DNA of 64,000 nucleotides from Sedimenticola thiotaurini (GCA_007713595.1 VMRY01000003.1:186001-250000), one strand, 5' to 3'. Positions 48,108 to 60,034 are shown, numbered from the stretch's first letter. Numbers and translations are program-made. Notes: generated by a model from the sequence alone, not told the origin.

Positions 48108-50225
48108 TTAGCGCGCTGAGAGCGTATCCTTGAGGATCTTGGGTGTAACAAAGATCAGCAACTCTTTGTTCTCATCCTTGCGGAGTTCCTGTTTGAACAT
48201 GAATCCCACGTAAGGCAAGTCACCAAAGAAAGGCACCCGCTCCTTGCTTCGTGTCTCGGTCCGCTCGAACACACCACCAAGCACAACCGTCTCGCCATTT
48301 TCCACAATAACTGAGGTTTCAATCGCGCGGGTATCGACTGGAGGAACACCCAACACAGAGCGAGAGAAATCCGGGTTGTCTTTGGTGATATTCAGATCCA
48401 TGATGACCCGATCATCTGGTGTAATGTGCGGGGTCACTTCCAACTTTAGCACCGCCTCCTTGAATGAAACGGTTGTCGAACCACTGGAACTGGCCTCTTG
48501 ATAAGGCACCTCAACACCCTGCTTAATCACTGCTGTCTTCTGATCAGAGGTGACTACCCTGGGGCTGGAAACAATCTCACCCTTGCCTTCCTGCTGCATT
48601 GCAGACAGCTCCAACTGAAGCAGATAAGAGCCCACTTTCCCAGCAATAAAGTTTAAAGCACCACCACGCGAAGCACTGAGGGTTTGTGGAAGATTAACCA
48701 ACAAACCATCCTGTCCAGAGCCAGCCGGTGATTCAATGGTACCTTCGTGTAGACCAGCGGTATTACCGATATACCCATCTTGGGTACCACCAATATCCAG
48801 GAAGTTCCCATCCGCCTTCAGATGAGTACTCATACCAAAGCGGACACCTATATCCTTGGCAAAATCATCATTAGCTATAACCACTCGCGACTCGATCAAG
48901 ACCTGCCGGACTGGTATATCCAACCGGCCGATAAGGCGGCGAATATCATCCAGTTTAGCCGCTGTATCACGCACCAGGAGCGTATTGGTGCGTTCATCAA
49001 AGCTGACATTACCACGTTCTGGCGTTAAGAGTTGATTGCCTTCACTCTTCAGTAATTTCTGAATATCGGTCGCCTTGGCATAATTCAGTTGAATATATTC
49101 AGAGAAGAGCGGTGCCAGCTCTTCAATCTGCCGTTGCGACTCCAACTCCAGTTTCTCACGCGCCGCTATCTCCTCCGTGGGAGCAATTAACATTACATTC
49201 CCGTTCTGGCGCATGGATAAACCCCGGGTCTTCAGGATAATACTGAGTGCCTGATCCCACGGGACATTCTTTAATCGCAAGGTGATGTTGCCGCTCACCG
49301 TGTCAGACGTGACCAGATTCAAGCCGGTAAAATCGGCCAATAACTGAAGCACCGCACGGACTTCTATATCCTGGAAGTTCAGAGAGAGTCGCTCACCAGA
49401 GAAGGTCTCTTTACGCCGCTGAATTTCCGCTTTCTCCTCTTTGGTCAACGCACGGAATTCAATCGTAAACAGATCGTTGGCCTGGTATGCCAGGTGCTCA
49501 TATTCACCCGTTGCACTAATTTCAATGTGAACATTATTACCTTGACTGGTAACTTCAAACTCTTTCACTGGAGTCGCAAAATCGCCCACATCAAACTTAC
49601 GCATCAGGCGATCGGGGAGTGCTGTATCCAAAATATCCAGCACGACGCGCCCGGCCTCTTCCCGCATATCAACCGATACCGCAGGATTACCCAGTTCCAG
49701 TATGACTTGTCCTTCTCCAGAATCGCCGCGGCGAAAATCTACATTACGCAAGCCATCAGATTGCTCTGAACTACTAGCTGCAGATGAGCGCGTCGGGGTC
49801 GAAGCTGCCGTATGAGTGATAGCACTTGCGGCTACTTTTGCGCCACCTTTGATAGTAATACTTAACTCATTTCCATCGATCTTGACTGCATGGCCAGTAG
49901 CCTCGACAAGATTTACAACCAGACGGGTTCTATCCCCGGCCTCAATGGCAGTTACACTTCGAGCCATGCCAATCCCGATACTCTGGGTTTTATTCGCAAG
50001 GCCATTACTGAGCCCGTAAAAATCCAGGGCAATCCTTGCAGGGTTGTCTGTAGTAAACACCTTCGGTTCAGTAAAGCCACTCTCTGCACGCAGAGTTATG
50101 ACCACATCGTCGCCCGGCAACGCAGAAAAGTTGAGCTCTTTGAGGACATTATCTGCCGCCAATGCCGGCGTGATTACCATTGCAAATAAAAGGACTGCGG
50201 CGATAAATAGCTGGCGCGCATTCAT
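48108..50225 (-). CDS. pilQ: Type IV pilus secretin PilQ
   Basis: 705 residues from the ATG at 50225, chosen because AGGA lies five bases upstream and a signal peptide (NARQLFIAAVLLFAMVITPALA) follows directly. Two AMIN domains (about 25-230) bind peptidoglycan, then STN/N1 domains and a C-terminal secretin with ENGETVVLGGVFERT. It forms the outer-membrane pore through which the pilus emerges. It is last in the pilMNOPQ row; an ATG 57 bases upstream, in the pilP spacer, is a weaker alternative start. Confidence 0.96.
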   Translation of the reverse strand: MNARQLFIAAVLLFAMVITPALAADNVLKELNFSALPGDDVVITLRAESGFTEPKVFTTDNPARIALDFYGLSNGLANKTQSIGIGMARSVTAIEAGDRTRLVVNLVEATGHAVKIDGNELSITIKGGAKVAASAITHTAASTPTRSSAASSSEQSDGLRNVDFRRGDSGEGQVILELGNPAVSVDMREEAGRVVLDILDTALPDRLMRKFDVGDFATPVKEFEVTSQGNNVHIEISATGEYEHLAYQANDLFTIEFRALTKEEKAEIQRRKETFSGERLSLNFQDIEVRAVLQLLADFTGLNLVTSDTVSGNITLRLKNVPWDQALSIILKTRGLSMRQNGNVMLIAPTEEIAAREKLELESQRQIEELAPLFSEYIQLNYAKATDIQKLLKSEGNQLLTPERGNVSFDERTNTLLVRDTAAKLDDIRRLIGRLDIPVRQVLIESRVVIANDDFAKDIGVRFGMSTHLKADGNFLDIGGTQDGYIGNTAGLHEGTIESPAGSGQDGLLVNLPQTLSASRGGALNFIAGKVGSYLLQLELSAMQQEGKGEIVSSPRVVTSDQKTAVIKQGVEVPYQEASSSGSTTVSFKEAVLKLEVTPHITPDDRVIMDLNITKDNPDFSRSVLGVPPVDTRAIETSVIVENGETVVLGGVFERTETRSKERVPFFGDLPYVGFMFKQELRKDENKELLIFVTPKILKDTLSAR

Positions 50226-50289
50226 AATAATCCTAGCCTCGTTCCACTGCTTCAAATCAAGTGGTTTATTTTTCATTAACATAGCCCTG

Positions 50290-50826
50290 TTACTCTCCTG
50301 CCAAAGCCAAGGAGGCTTGTCTTTCACGGTAGCCGCCCTGGCCGTCCGGAATAATCTCCGTCAACTCAATCTGGGTTTCACTGATCTGGGTAATCTGCCC
50401 ATGATTTGTTCCGAGGTAGTTCCCCGTCCTTACCCTGTGAATTGTCCGCTCCTGCGTTTGAACCAGCGCCCAGGTAACACCTAGCTGCTCAAGTAGTCCG
50501 ACCATTCTAAGCGAATCCAAGGGATAGCTCTCCAGCTCCTCTTTTCGACGATTAAAGTCCGGACTCAAACCAACACCTTCCGCCTGGCCACCTGACTCTT
50601 CATTTTGATCTTGTGCTACAAACGGACTACGCCGACCATCACTGATATAAGCAAACGTCTCAATGGGTTTGATTTCAGGCAAAGGTTCAATATGTCCCGC
50701 CTTTCTCGATTTCACTTCATCCACATAACCCTTCAGATCATGCATTCCCCTATCTGCACATCCAGTCAGCAGATAGACCGCCATCAAGCAAACGGCGAAA
50801 AGCTTTATTTTCTGATACAACCGCAT
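50290..50826 (-). CDS. pilP: Type IV pilus lipoprotein PilP
   Basis: 178 residues from the ATG at 50826, which overlaps the PilO stop by one base (TGATG); a TTG one codon earlier is less likely. Lipobox LLTGC with C23, then a disordered linker and a C-terminal beta domain ending QGGYRERQASLALAGE. It links the inner-membrane PilNO complex to PilQ. Confidence 0.92.
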   Translation of the reverse strand: MRLYQKIKLFAVCLMAVYLLTGCADRGMHDLKGYVDEVKSRKAGHIEPLPEIKPIETFAYISDGRRSPFVAQDQNEESGGQAEGVGLSPDFNRRKEELESYPLDSLRMVGLLEQLGVTWALVQTQERTIHRVRTGNYLGTNHGQITQISETQIELTEIIPDGQGGYRERQASLALAGE

Positions 50827-51413
50827 CAATTCGCCCCCTCTTCTTCCAGATAGCGATAGGTCTTGGCTGTTGCCGACATCACTAACATACCGTCCTTGCG
50901 AGGCTCCATCATGACATCATGAATCGTGACGATGCGCGGCAATGCCGCCAAGCCACTGATGAATTCACCCAGCTCATGATAACCGCCAAAGACGCGTATC
51001 TTGATCGGCAGCTCAGCATAAAACTCCCGGGGTACTTCATCTTGTGGATCAAACAACTCAAACTCCAGGCCAGATGCCAGGCCGGTTTGTGAAACATCAA
51101 CCAGAAGATCAGCCACTTCTGTCTTATTCGGAAGCTGCCGAAGCATGGCACCAAAAGATTGCTTCATCTCCTCCAACTGCTTCTTATACTTCTCCAGGTT
51201 AACTGCCTTGGCCTGCTTTCTTTCAAACTCTACCCGAAGAGTCTGCTCCTTCTTCTCCACTGTATCGAGATTCAGTAGCTGCTCTTCTGTATTAAAGTAG
51301 TACCAACCCACGCCCATTCCGATGCACACCAGAACGATAATGAATGCCTTGATTGGCGTAGGCCAGTTTCCGATATTATTAAAATCGAGTTCGTTCAGTT
51401 CCTGAAGGTTCAC
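50826..51413 (-). CDS. pilO: Type IV pilus assembly protein PilO
   Basis: 195 residues from a GTG overlapping the pilN stop (GTGA). One membrane helix (about 21-42), a coiled coil (about 48-85), and a ferredoxin-like periplasmic domain. Forms a heterodimer with PilN that holds PilM and PilP. Confidence 0.93.
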   Translation of the reverse strand: MNLQELNELDFNNIGNWPTPIKAFIIVLVCIGMGVGWYYFNTEEQLLNLDTVEKKEQTLRVEFERKQAKAVNLEKYKKQLEEMKQSFGAMLRQLPNKTEVADLLVDVSQTGLASGLEFELFDPQDEVPREFYAELPIKIRVFGGYHELGEFISGLAALPRIVTIHDVMMEPRKDGMLVMSATAKTYRYLEEEGAN

Positions 51414-51967
51414 TGCTGACCTCCTTCACTATTATTCCGGCTAATCTGTTTGGATTTCAGAATAAACGTGCCCTTCGATTTATCCGTACTGGTGATAACT
51501 TGCAGGGAAGGATTTCCTAGCCATTTGGATAACTCAATATTGCGCATGTAGCTGGAGACACGGGCATTTGACTCGGCAACCCCATCCATTGTGACCAGAT
51601 CACCGCTCTGGATAACCTTGGTCAGAAAGGTTCCATCGGGAATGGTCGAAACCAGTTCATCAAACAGATGAACAATCTGGGGTCGACTCCCCTGCAGTGA
51701 CTGAATGACATTCATTCGAGCAATTAACTGCGCCTTCTGTTTTTCAAGATCCTTGATCTCTTTTATTTTTTTATCAACTATCGCAATCTCTTGTCCAAGG
51801 TAGCTATTGCGCTCTTCCTGATAGCTGATCATGTCCTCTATATAGAAATGCACGCCCCCACAGGCAGCACCTGTCAGGATCAGTGCCAGCACAACCGACA
51901 TGCCGAAATCTTTTTGGCGTTTTTTGCGAAGATTCTCGCGCCAGGGAAGTAGGTTGATGTGAGCCAT
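51410..51967 (-). CDS. pilN: Type IV pilus assembly protein PilN
   Basis: 185 residues. The N-terminus HINLLPWREN is the conserved cytosolic PilM-binding peptide, followed by a membrane helix (about 22-42), coiled coil, and a periplasmic domain. Starts 1 base after the pilM stop. Confidence 0.95.
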   Translation of the reverse strand: MAHINLLPWRENLRKKRQKDFGMSVVLALILTGAACGGVHFYIEDMISYQEERNSYLGQEIAIVDKKIKEIKDLEKQKAQLIARMNVIQSLQGSRPQIVHLFDELVSTIPDGTFLTKVIQSGDLVTMDGVAESNARVSSYMRNIELSKWLGNPSLQVITSTDKSKGTFILKSKQISRNNSEGGQQ

Positions 51968-51968
51968 G

Positions 51969-53251
<1,283 letters not shown>

Positions 53252-55648
53252 ATGAAGTGGTTAAAGAAACTGACTCGACTCTTTATATGGCTCGCCTTAA
53301 TCGGTGGTTTAACTGCTGCTGTCAGTATTGCCTCCCTCTATTATTACCTTGAACCCACACTTCCATCCACGGATAGTCTTAAAAATGTACAGTTCCAGGT
53401 TCCGCTTCGCGTCTTCTCAAAAGAGAATAAGCTGATTGCCGAGTTTGGTGAAATGCGCCGCATACCGCTTGCATATCAGCAGATTCCAGAACAGATGGTA
53501 CAGGCCTTTCTCGCCGCAGAAGATGATCGGTTTTTCGTCCACCCCGGGGTAGACTACAAAGGCCTGGTACGTGCCGCCTATCAGTTGCTACTTACAGGAG
53601 AACGTCGGCAAGGTGGCAGCACCATCACCATGCAAGTAGCGAGAAATTTTTTCCTGTCCAGTGAAAAGACGTTTACCCGAAAGTTTAGCGAAATATTTCT
53701 TTCTTTGCGTATCGAGCATGACCTGACCAAGCAGGAGATCCTCGAGCTCTATCTTAATAAGATATACATGGGCAATCGAGCCTACGGGGTCGGTGCCGCC
53801 GCTATGGTCTACTATGGGAAAGCGGTTAATGAGCTTTCACTGCCGCAGATTGCCATGATCGCAGGCCTCCCTAAAGCGCCATCCCGCTACAATCCTCTCG
53901 CAGATCCAGAAAGATCAATCCAACGCAGGGACTATGTACTTGGGCGTATGAACAAGCTCGGATTTATAACCGACGCAGAGGAGCAAGACGCCAGATCGAC
54001 ACCCATCACTGCATCTATGCACATCGCCAAGGCAGAGGCTGATGCACCCTATATTGCTGAAATGGTAAGGGCTGAGATGTTTAATCGTTATGGCAACGAG
54101 GCCTATACAACCGGCTTCAACGTCTATACGACCATCGAAAGCGCACTGCAAACCACCGCCAACAAGGCGTTACGGGATAATCTTCAGGCCTACGATCAGC
54201 GGCATGGTTATCGCGGTGCCGAGCAGCACCTGAATATTACGGGTAAGGAAGATGACCTGACACTTGATGCGCTTCTCAAAGACCACCGGATTGTCGGTGA
54301 GCTGCAACCCGCCATTGTCACGCAAGTCCAGGAAAAAAGTGCCACTGTCTACCTCGGAGAAGGGCGCCATGAAGAACTGAGCTGGAGCGGGCTAGAGTGG
54401 GCTAGACCCTACAAAAATGATAACCGCGTTGGCGGTAAGCCCCAGAGTGCCGGCGAGATTATCGTCGCTGGAGATTTGATCCGCATCCTCGAAAAGCAGA
54501 CCGAAGCGGGTAAAGAGCTACGCCTGGCGCAGATCCCATCTGCTGAAAGCGCTTTCGTAGCCGTAAACCCTGATAACGGTGCGATCAAGGCACTGGCAGG
54601 GGGTTACGACTTTTATCACAGTAAATTCAATCGGGTAACGCAAGCATTGCGGCAACCCGGATCGGGCTTCAAACCCGTCATTTACTCTGCCGCACTGGAT
54701 GCTGGATTCACTCCTGCAAGCCTTATCAATGATGCCCCGGTCGTATTTGATGACCCAAGCCTCGAAGGTGCCTGGCGACCTGAAAACTACAGCGGTAAAT
54801 TTTTTGGCCCGACCCGATTACGCTATGCCTTAACCAAATCACGCAATCTGGTCTCTATTCGCCTGCTCCGATCCATTGGAATAAAACGGGCCCTGGAACA
54901 AGCGGAAAAATTTGGCTTCAATCCAGACGACTTGCCACACAATCTCTCCCTGGCGTTGGGTAGCGCCTCTGTCACACCCCTGCAGATGGCCTCCGCCTAC
55001 TCCATTCTGGCCAATGGTGGATTTAAGGTAGAGCCTTACTTTATTGATAGGATTGAGCGCGATACCGGCGAGTTGATAGAAAAGAGTCTGCCTGTCACCG
55101 TTTGCGAAGAGTGCACGCCAGAAACGGCCGGAGATTTACCTATCGCGCCCCGCGTCATCTCGCCGCAAAATTACTATCTCATGAACTCAATGATGCGGGA
55201 TGTCATAACCCAAGGCACGGCCATCAAAGCCCGAAGCCTGGGACGACGAGATCTCGCAGGCAAGACTGGCACCACTAATGATCAGCGTGATGCCTGGTTC
55301 AACGGCTTCAATCGCACACTTGTGGCAATCGCCTGGGTGGGCTTTGATACATCCAAACCACTGGGAAGAGGTGAAGTTGGAGGCCGTGCCGCATTACCGG
55401 CCTGGATCGAGTTCATGCGATTTGCCCTTAAAGACGTTCCCGAGCAGCCATTGAAGCTGCCCCCCGGCATGGTCACGGTGCGGATCGATCCAAAGACAGG
55501 CAAGCGTGCTAGTGTAGATCAGGAAGATGCAATTTTTGAGGTATTTCGTACTGAAAATGCCCCTGAGGCACTGGATACCAGTTCCAACTCCAGCAAACAG
55601 CCTGGAAATAACAGCAAGGGCGGAGCCGGTGAGCAACAGATATTCTAG
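53252..55648 (+). CDS. mrcA: Penicillin-binding protein 1A
   Basis: 798 residues, a bifunctional peptidoglycan synthase. N-terminal membrane anchor (about 10-32), then a GT51 glycosyltransferase with catalytic E90 (AAEDDRFFVHPG) and GGSTITMQVARNFFLS, an OB-like insert, and a transpeptidase with the active-site S471-GF-K474, SRN (TKSRNLVSIRLL) and KTGTTNDQRDAW motifs. It polymerises and cross-links the cell wall. Next to and divergent from pilM, as in many gammaproteobacteria. Confidence 0.96.
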   Translation: MKWLKKLTRLFIWLALIGGLTAAVSIASLYYYLEPTLPSTDSLKNVQFQVPLRVFSKENKLIAEFGEMRRIPLAYQQIPEQMVQAFLAAEDDRFFVHPGVDYKGLVRAAYQLLLTGERRQGGSTITMQVARNFFLSSEKTFTRKFSEIFLSLRIEHDLTKQEILELYLNKIYMGNRAYGVGAAAMVYYGKAVNELSLPQIAMIAGLPKAPSRYNPLADPERSIQRRDYVLGRMNKLGFITDAEEQDARSTPITASMHIAKAEADAPYIAEMVRAEMFNRYGNEAYTTGFNVYTTIESALQTTANKALRDNLQAYDQRHGYRGAEQHLNITGKEDDLTLDALLKDHRIVGELQPAIVTQVQEKSATVYLGEGRHEELSWSGLEWARPYKNDNRVGGKPQSAGEIIVAGDLIRILEKQTEAGKELRLAQIPSAESAFVAVNPDNGAIKALAGGYDFYHSKFNRVTQALRQPGSGFKPVIYSAALDAGFTPASLINDAPVVFDDPSLEGAWRPENYSGKFFGPTRLRYALTKSRNLVSIRLLRSIGIKRALEQAEKFGFNPDDLPHNLSLALGSASVTPLQMASAYSILANGGFKVEPYFIDRIERDTGELIEKSLPVTVCEECTPETAGDLPIAPRVISPQNYYLMNSMMRDVITQGTAIKARSLGRRDLAGKTGTTNDQRDAWFNGFNRTLVAIAWVGFDTSKPLGRGEVGGRAALPAWIEFMRFALKDVPEQPLKLPPGMVTVRIDPKTGKRASVDQEDAIFEVFRTENAPEALDTSSNSSKQPGNNSKGGAGEQQIF

Positions 55649-55684
55649 TCCTGGCCTTAACCCGCCATACCAACCAAGCCGAAC

Positions 55685-56275
55685 ATGTCACGCGAACTTC
55701 GACAACGCATAGCGGTAAGCGCCGCACAACTGATTGCAGAGTCAGGGGACCTCTCATATAGCAAGGCGCGAGAGAAGGCCGCCAAACATCTCGGCTGTAA
55801 TGATCGCCGCCAACTCCCGGAAAATAGTGAGATAGAAGCGGCACTGCATGAACATCTTCAGCTTTTCAAATCGCCTGAACGAATCTCTTATCTCAATGAT
55901 CTGAGAAATAATGCGCTCAGTGCAATGCGCTCATTCGATCAGTTTCAGCCGCATTTAATTGGCCCGATTCTCACGGGAACAGCCAGCCTCAATACACCAA
56001 TCAGCTTGATACTTTTTGCCGATACAGTTGAAGCCGTTGTTATGGAATTGATGGAGCGGAAAATACCTTGGCGGCAGAAAGATATAAGCGTGGATTATTC
56101 CAAGCAAAAACGGGTGCGACGATCACTGCTCACTTTCTTTGCAGGTGATATTCAAGTCGAATTACTGATCCTTCCTTTGACCGACCAACACAATCTACCT
56201 CTGGACCCCATACAGGGACGCCCCCAGAAGGGGGCGTCGATTAGCAAAGTTCAGGCAATGATGGAGCCTGATTAA
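55685..56275 (+). CDS. Conserved unknown protein, possible nucleotidyltransferase fold
   Basis: 196 residues. I recall related unnamed proteobacterial proteins opening with a form of [18 protein letters not shown]. An N-terminal helical part (about 1-75) precedes an alpha/beta domain whose [21 protein letters not shown] stretch recalls the G-S/T-x-x-x-x-x-x-x-x-D-h-D region of minimal nucleotidyltransferases; the second acidic residue is not evident, so catalysis is unproven. It is 37 bases after ponA with a weak ribosome site, and its end overlaps the convergent citrate synthase gene by 4 bases. Confidence 0.6.
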   Translation: MSRELRQRIAVSAAQLIAESGDLSYSKAREKAAKHLGCNDRRQLPENSEIEAALHEHLQLFKSPERISYLNDLRNNALSAMRSFDQFQPHLIGPILTGTASLNTPISLILFADTVEAVVMELMERKIPWRQKDISVDYSKQKRVRRSLLTFFAGDIQVELLILPLTDQHNLPLDPIQGRPQKGASISKVQAMMEPD

Positions 56276-57567
56276 CGCTTACCCACCGGCACATAGTCAC
56301 GCTTTGGAGCACCCGTGTAGAGCTGACGGGGACGACCAATTCTAAACTCTGGATCGTCCATCATCTCCATCCAGTGAGCAACCCAGCCAACCGTTCTGGC
56401 GACTGCAAACATCACGGTAAACATGCTGGTTGGAATACCCAATGCCTGGTAAATGATACCTGAGTAGAAATCAACATTCGGGTAGAGTTTACGCTCAACA
56501 AAATACTCATCTTCAAGTGCAACCTGCTCAAGACGCAGTGCTAGCTCAAACAATGGATTATTGTTATCCGCCATGTTCTCCAATACTTCATGACACACTT
56601 CCCTGATCAGGGTCGCACGTGGGTCAAAGTTTTTGTAGACACGATGGCCAAAGCCCATCAGACGGAACGGGTCATCTTTGTCCTTCGCCTTGGCGATATA
56701 CTTATCAATCTGGGAGACATCACCAATCTCATTCAGCATATCGAGCACGGCCTCGTTGGCACCACCATGCGATGGTCCCCACAGAGAGGCGATACCAGCT
56801 GCAATACAGGCAAACGGATTAGCCTGCGAGCTACCAGAGAGACGAACGGTGGAGGTACTGGCGTTCTGCTCGTGATCCGCATGCAGAATGAAGAGTGTAT
56901 TGATAGCCTTCACCGCAACAGGATCAGGCGTGTACTCCTCGCAGGGATTGCTGAACATCATATGTAGGAAGTTTTCGCAATAATCCAGGTCGTTCTGTGG
57001 ATATACGAAGGGCTCGCCCACATTGTGCTTATAACTCGCCGCCGCGATGGTTGGCATCTTGGCAATCAGGCGATGTGCGGAAATTTCACGGTGGCGTGGA
57101 TTATTAATATCCAGAGAATCATGATAAAAGGCGGAGAGCGATCCTACCACACCGACCATGATGCCCATCGGGTGAGCGTCATACTGGAAACCATCAAAGA
57201 AGCTCTTCAAGGTCTCCTTAATCATGGTGTGATGGCGAATAGTACTATCAAATGTCTTCAGCTCAGTAGCGGAAGGTAGATCACCGTACATCAGCAGGTA
57301 GGCCACCTCCAGAAAGCTTGCTTCTGTGGCTAACTGCTCAATGGGATAACCGCGATAGCGCAGAATACCCTTGTCACCGTCAATGTAGGTGATGGCACTG
57401 CGGCAACTTGCGGTTGCAACAAATCCGGGGTCGTAGGTGAACATCCCAGTGTTCTTGTAAAGGGCTGAGATATCCGCGACGTCAGGTCCTTCAGTGCCTG
57501 AATAAACAGGCAGATCTACAGAGGTTCCATCCACTTCATTGGTTAAGGTTACTTTTTTATCAGACAT
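56272..57567 (-). CDS. gltA: Citrate synthase, type II hexameric
   Basis: 431 residues from the ATG at 57567; AGGAGA lies about 10 bases before it, while an ATG 21 bases upstream has no ribosome site. Catalytic motifs [13 protein letters not shown] and [14 protein letters not shown] are intact, and an N-terminal beta domain (about 1-60) is the mark of the NADH-sensitive gram-negative type. Condenses acetyl-CoA and oxaloacetate to citrate in the cytosol. Monocistronic on the minus strand. Confidence 0.97.
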   Translation of the reverse strand: MSDKKVTLTNEVDGTSVDLPVYSGTEGPDVADISALYKNTGMFTYDPGFVATASCRSAITYIDGDKGILRYRGYPIEQLATEASFLEVAYLLMYGDLPSATELKTFDSTIRHHTMIKETLKSFFDGFQYDAHPMGIMVGVVGSLSAFYHDSLDINNPRHREISAHRLIAKMPTIAAASYKHNVGEPFVYPQNDLDYCENFLHMMFSNPCEEYTPDPVAVKAINTLFILHADHEQNASTSTVRLSGSSQANPFACIAAGIASLWGPSHGGANEAVLDMLNEIGDVSQIDKYIAKAKDKDDPFRLMGFGHRVYKNFDPRATLIREVCHEVLENMADNNNPLFELALRLEQVALEDEYFVERKLYPNVDFYSGIIYQALGIPTSMFTVMFAVARTVGWVAHWMEMMDDPEFRIGRPRQLYTGAPKRDYVPVGKR

Positions 57568-58015
57568 AAGTTCACTTTCTCCTGCCATAAACTGGCTAAC
57601 TGGCCTTTTATATAACAGTCGGCCGATCAGGACAACCCCTTACGTGAATAATAGGACAATCATCCAAGTATAATTTGCTCTTTTTTTCACGGAAATACCG
57701 CCCTATAGAGGTGGTAAATTGGCATAATTGGTCGTAAGAGGACGATATTGCATGCACTTTACAATCAAGCAGACAAACAATAGGTATTATTTGGACGCAA
57801 TGACCGCAATTTTTAAATACAACGTATTGAAATAATGAATACTCCCAGCATTCCTAAGCAATGCTGGAAATTACTACCCTAAATTCTACTGACGAGGCAC
57901 TGAGCATAGACCATATCAAGCGCATTGGCCGAATCAGCTCAATCTTTCATATATAAAAAAAAGGCAAAACAAAAGGCACCTAAGTGCCTTTTGTTAATCT
58001 CTGCAACGCACTGCG
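57568..58015. other. gltA / rpmE intergenic region
   Basis: 448 A+T-rich bases. It holds the rpmE terminator at 57968-57995 and a separate perfect 8-bp hairpin, CCAGCATT/AATGCTGG, at 57845-57867 with no T-run. No protein of useful length is encoded; the gltA promoter must lie in the 57570-57750 part. Confidence 0.5.
57968..57995 (-). terminator. rpmE terminator
   Basis: AACAAAAGGCAC and GTGCCTTTTGTT pair perfectly (12 bp, loop CTAA) with a T-rich run after it on the minus strand. Confidence 0.92.
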
Positions 58016-58219
58016 TTAACCGCGGGAATAGCGCTTGCGGAATTTATCTACACGGCCAGCGGTATCCATAATCTTCTGCTTACCGGTGAAGAAAGGATGA
58101 CAGGCAGAGCAGACTTCCACGTGCAAATCCTCGCACAGCGATGAACGGGTCATAAACTCGTTACCACAGCTGCAAGCCACTTTAATATCTTGATAATTAG
58201 GGTGGATATCTGCTTTCAT
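58016..58219 (-). CDS. rpmE: Ribosomal protein L31
   Basis: 67 residues from the ATG at 58219 (GAGGCTGTC upstream). [12 protein letters not shown] is the family start; the longer open frame above is not L31-like. Zinc-type cysteines C16-x-C18 (ACSCGNEF) and C37-x-x-C40 (CSACHPF) are all present, so this is the zinc-binding (C+) form. A zinc-free L31 paralogue is not in the window. Part of the 50S central protuberance. Confidence 0.97.
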   Translation of the reverse strand: MKADIHPNYQDIKVACSCGNEFMTRSSLCEDLHVEVCSACHPFFTGKQKIMDTAGRVDKFRKRYSRG

Positions 58220-58322
58220 GACAGCCTCTGAATAAACACAAACTACCCGCAAATTGGAGCGGGGTGAACGCGCCATTATAGTAGAGCAAGGCTGACTTGG
58301 CAACTCCACAGACAACTCTGGT

Positions 58323-58676
58323 TTATTCTCGTGCACCGGGGTTAAACGGTATAATATCGGCTCGCCTTAGCGTTCGCCCTGACGGCTTTGCCAAGCGCCT
58401 GTCTAGCTCGCCCAAACGCTCAATCAGACCACCATAGCCCAACATCTGGTCCCACATCATGCGTGAGATCCGGATACAAGCACCCATTGGGCTATCAGAA
58501 AGATGGCGCTCCTGGTCGATACGCCATTGCAACCGCCGCAAGCGCTCCTGCTGTGATTCAGGCGCCTGCTCAATTACTTCTTCAATTGCGGCTTGACGCA
58601 ACGCCTCAAAGGCAGGCCGATCATTCGCTAGTTCAAGCCAGCGATCAAAGTCCAGTTTCTTTACTATTCGCTCCAT
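58323..58676 (-). CDS. DUF3135-type small protein
   Basis: 117 residues from the ATG at 58676 (the frame is open further but the first 18 residues are unlike the family). [19 protein letters not shown] then [13 protein letters not shown] resembles the DUF3135 proteins of gammaproteobacteria, whose function is unknown; mostly helical, soluble. Lies between rpmE and hemW on the minus strand. Confidence 0.7.
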   Translation of the reverse strand: MERIVKKLDFDRWLELANDRPAFEALRQAAIEEVIEQAPESQQERLRRLQWRIDQERHLSDSPMGACIRISRMMWDQMLGYGGLIERLGELDRRLAKPSGRTLRRADIIPFNPGARE

Positions 58677-58864
58677 GGATAGCCTCACTCTTCTGGTGGC
58701 AAGACAGCAAAATGTAGACAGCCAACCCATTCACCTATGTACTAGATTAGCACAACCATTACATCTCTGTCTTTTTCAAAAAGCGTGTTGAAAATTCTTA
58801 AACCCATGTTTATAAAGTAAAATTATCAATTTTGGCCCTAACCACCCGCCACCGCGACTGTTTT

Positions 58865-60034
58865 TTACTTGAGAAAAATTGCTACGGCGTCATCAAGAAA
58901 TTGCCAGCCCAAGTCCGTTGACGTTATTAATCCGCCTGACTCACACAGCAGACCCCGCCCAATAGCTTCTTGCATACGCTGCCAAAGCAGTGATTCAGGC
59001 AAGCCCGTTCTCGCGCAAAAGAGTTCCGATCTGAAGCCTTTTTTCAAGCGTAGGGCATTCAACATAAACTCCATCACCAAGTCATCCTGACCCAGCTTGC
59101 TCACGCCTGATATAGCCGACACAGAGCCCGCCATCTGCAGGTACATCTCTGGCCCCCGCACACGCCTCCGCCTCGTTACAAGCCATGGCTCTGATACCGT
59201 GATCTTTGAGTGAGCGCCTGCCCCTATGCCGATATAATCGCCAAACTGCCAATAATTGATATTGTGACGACAAAAACGACCGTCTCTGGCATAGGCGGAG
59301 ACCTCATATTGGGCAAAACCAGCCTTTTCAAGCAATGCACGCCCCTGTGTCTGAAGATCAAAAGCATCATCGTCATCAGGAAGTTGCGGAGGAGGGTGCT
59401 GATAAAACGGGGTGTTTGGCTCCAGTGTGAGCTGGTAATAGGAGATATGGTCAGGGACCGAGTCAATGGCCATTTGTACATCGGCAAGCGCCATCGCCAG
59501 TGTCTGGCCTGGCAAACCACACATCAGGTCCAGGTTCAACCGATCAAAACCAGCCGTCTTTGCAGATTCAATTGCGGCTAGCGCTTCATCTGCACTATGA
59601 ATCCTGCCAATTCGTTGCAACGCTTCCTGGTTAAAGCTCTGCACGCCGATCGACAACCTGTTCACACCTGCATCTACATAACCGGCAAAACGTCCAAATT
59701 CAACTGTTCCGGGATTCGCTTCCAGAGTCACTTCAAGGCTATCACAACATTTCAGCCTATCCTTTATCCCGCCTAGCAGAGTGGATATCGAATGGGGCGA
59801 AAAGAGACTCGGCGTACCGCCCCCTATAAAAACAGTAGCTACTGTTCGATCGGCCAGGCCCGGTTGGGTGAATAACTCAAAATCAAGATCTGCAAGTAGG
59901 GCGCTAGTATAGCCTGCCTCATTCAGTTGATCAGGCATCTTGTGTGAATTAAAATCACAGTAAGGGCACTTTCGCACACACCATGGAATATGCACATAGA
60001 GACCTAGTGGCGGTAACAGTGATGACTCAGGCAA
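58865..60034 (-). CDS. hemW: Haem chaperone HemW (radical SAM)
   Basis: 389 residues. Radical-SAM cluster C19-VRK-C23-PY-C26 with the HemW-type fourth cysteine side DFNSH, GGGTPSLFSPH, and later HNINYWQFGDYIGIGAGAHS. Unlike oxygen-independent coproporphyrinogen dehydrogenase HemN it lacks the N-terminal long arm, so a haem-inserting chaperone for respiratory enzymes is the best call; earlier annotations as HemN are common. Confidence 0.93.
   Translation of the reverse strand: MPESSLLPPLGLYVHIPWCVRKCPYCDFNSHKMPDQLNEAGYTSALLADLDFELFTQPGLADRTVATVFIGGGTPSLFSPHSISTLLGGIKDRLKCCDSLEVTLEANPGTVEFGRFAGYVDAGVNRLSIGVQSFNQEALQRIGRIHSADEALAAIESAKTAGFDRLNLDLMCGLPGQTLAMALADVQMAIDSVPDHISYYQLTLEPNTPFYQHPPPQLPDDDDAFDLQTQGRALLEKAGFAQYEVSAYARDGRFCRHNINYWQFGDYIGIGAGAHSKITVSEPWLVTRRRRVRGPEMYLQMAGSVSAISGVSKLGQDDLVMEFMLNALRLKKGFRSELFCARTGLPESLLWQRMQEAIGRGLLCESGGLITSTDLGWQFLDDAVAIFLK

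Noticed and set aside
58220-58336. N-terminal extension of L31
   Set aside because: The 39 residues before MKADIHP are unlike any L31, and a ribosome site precedes the inner ATG.
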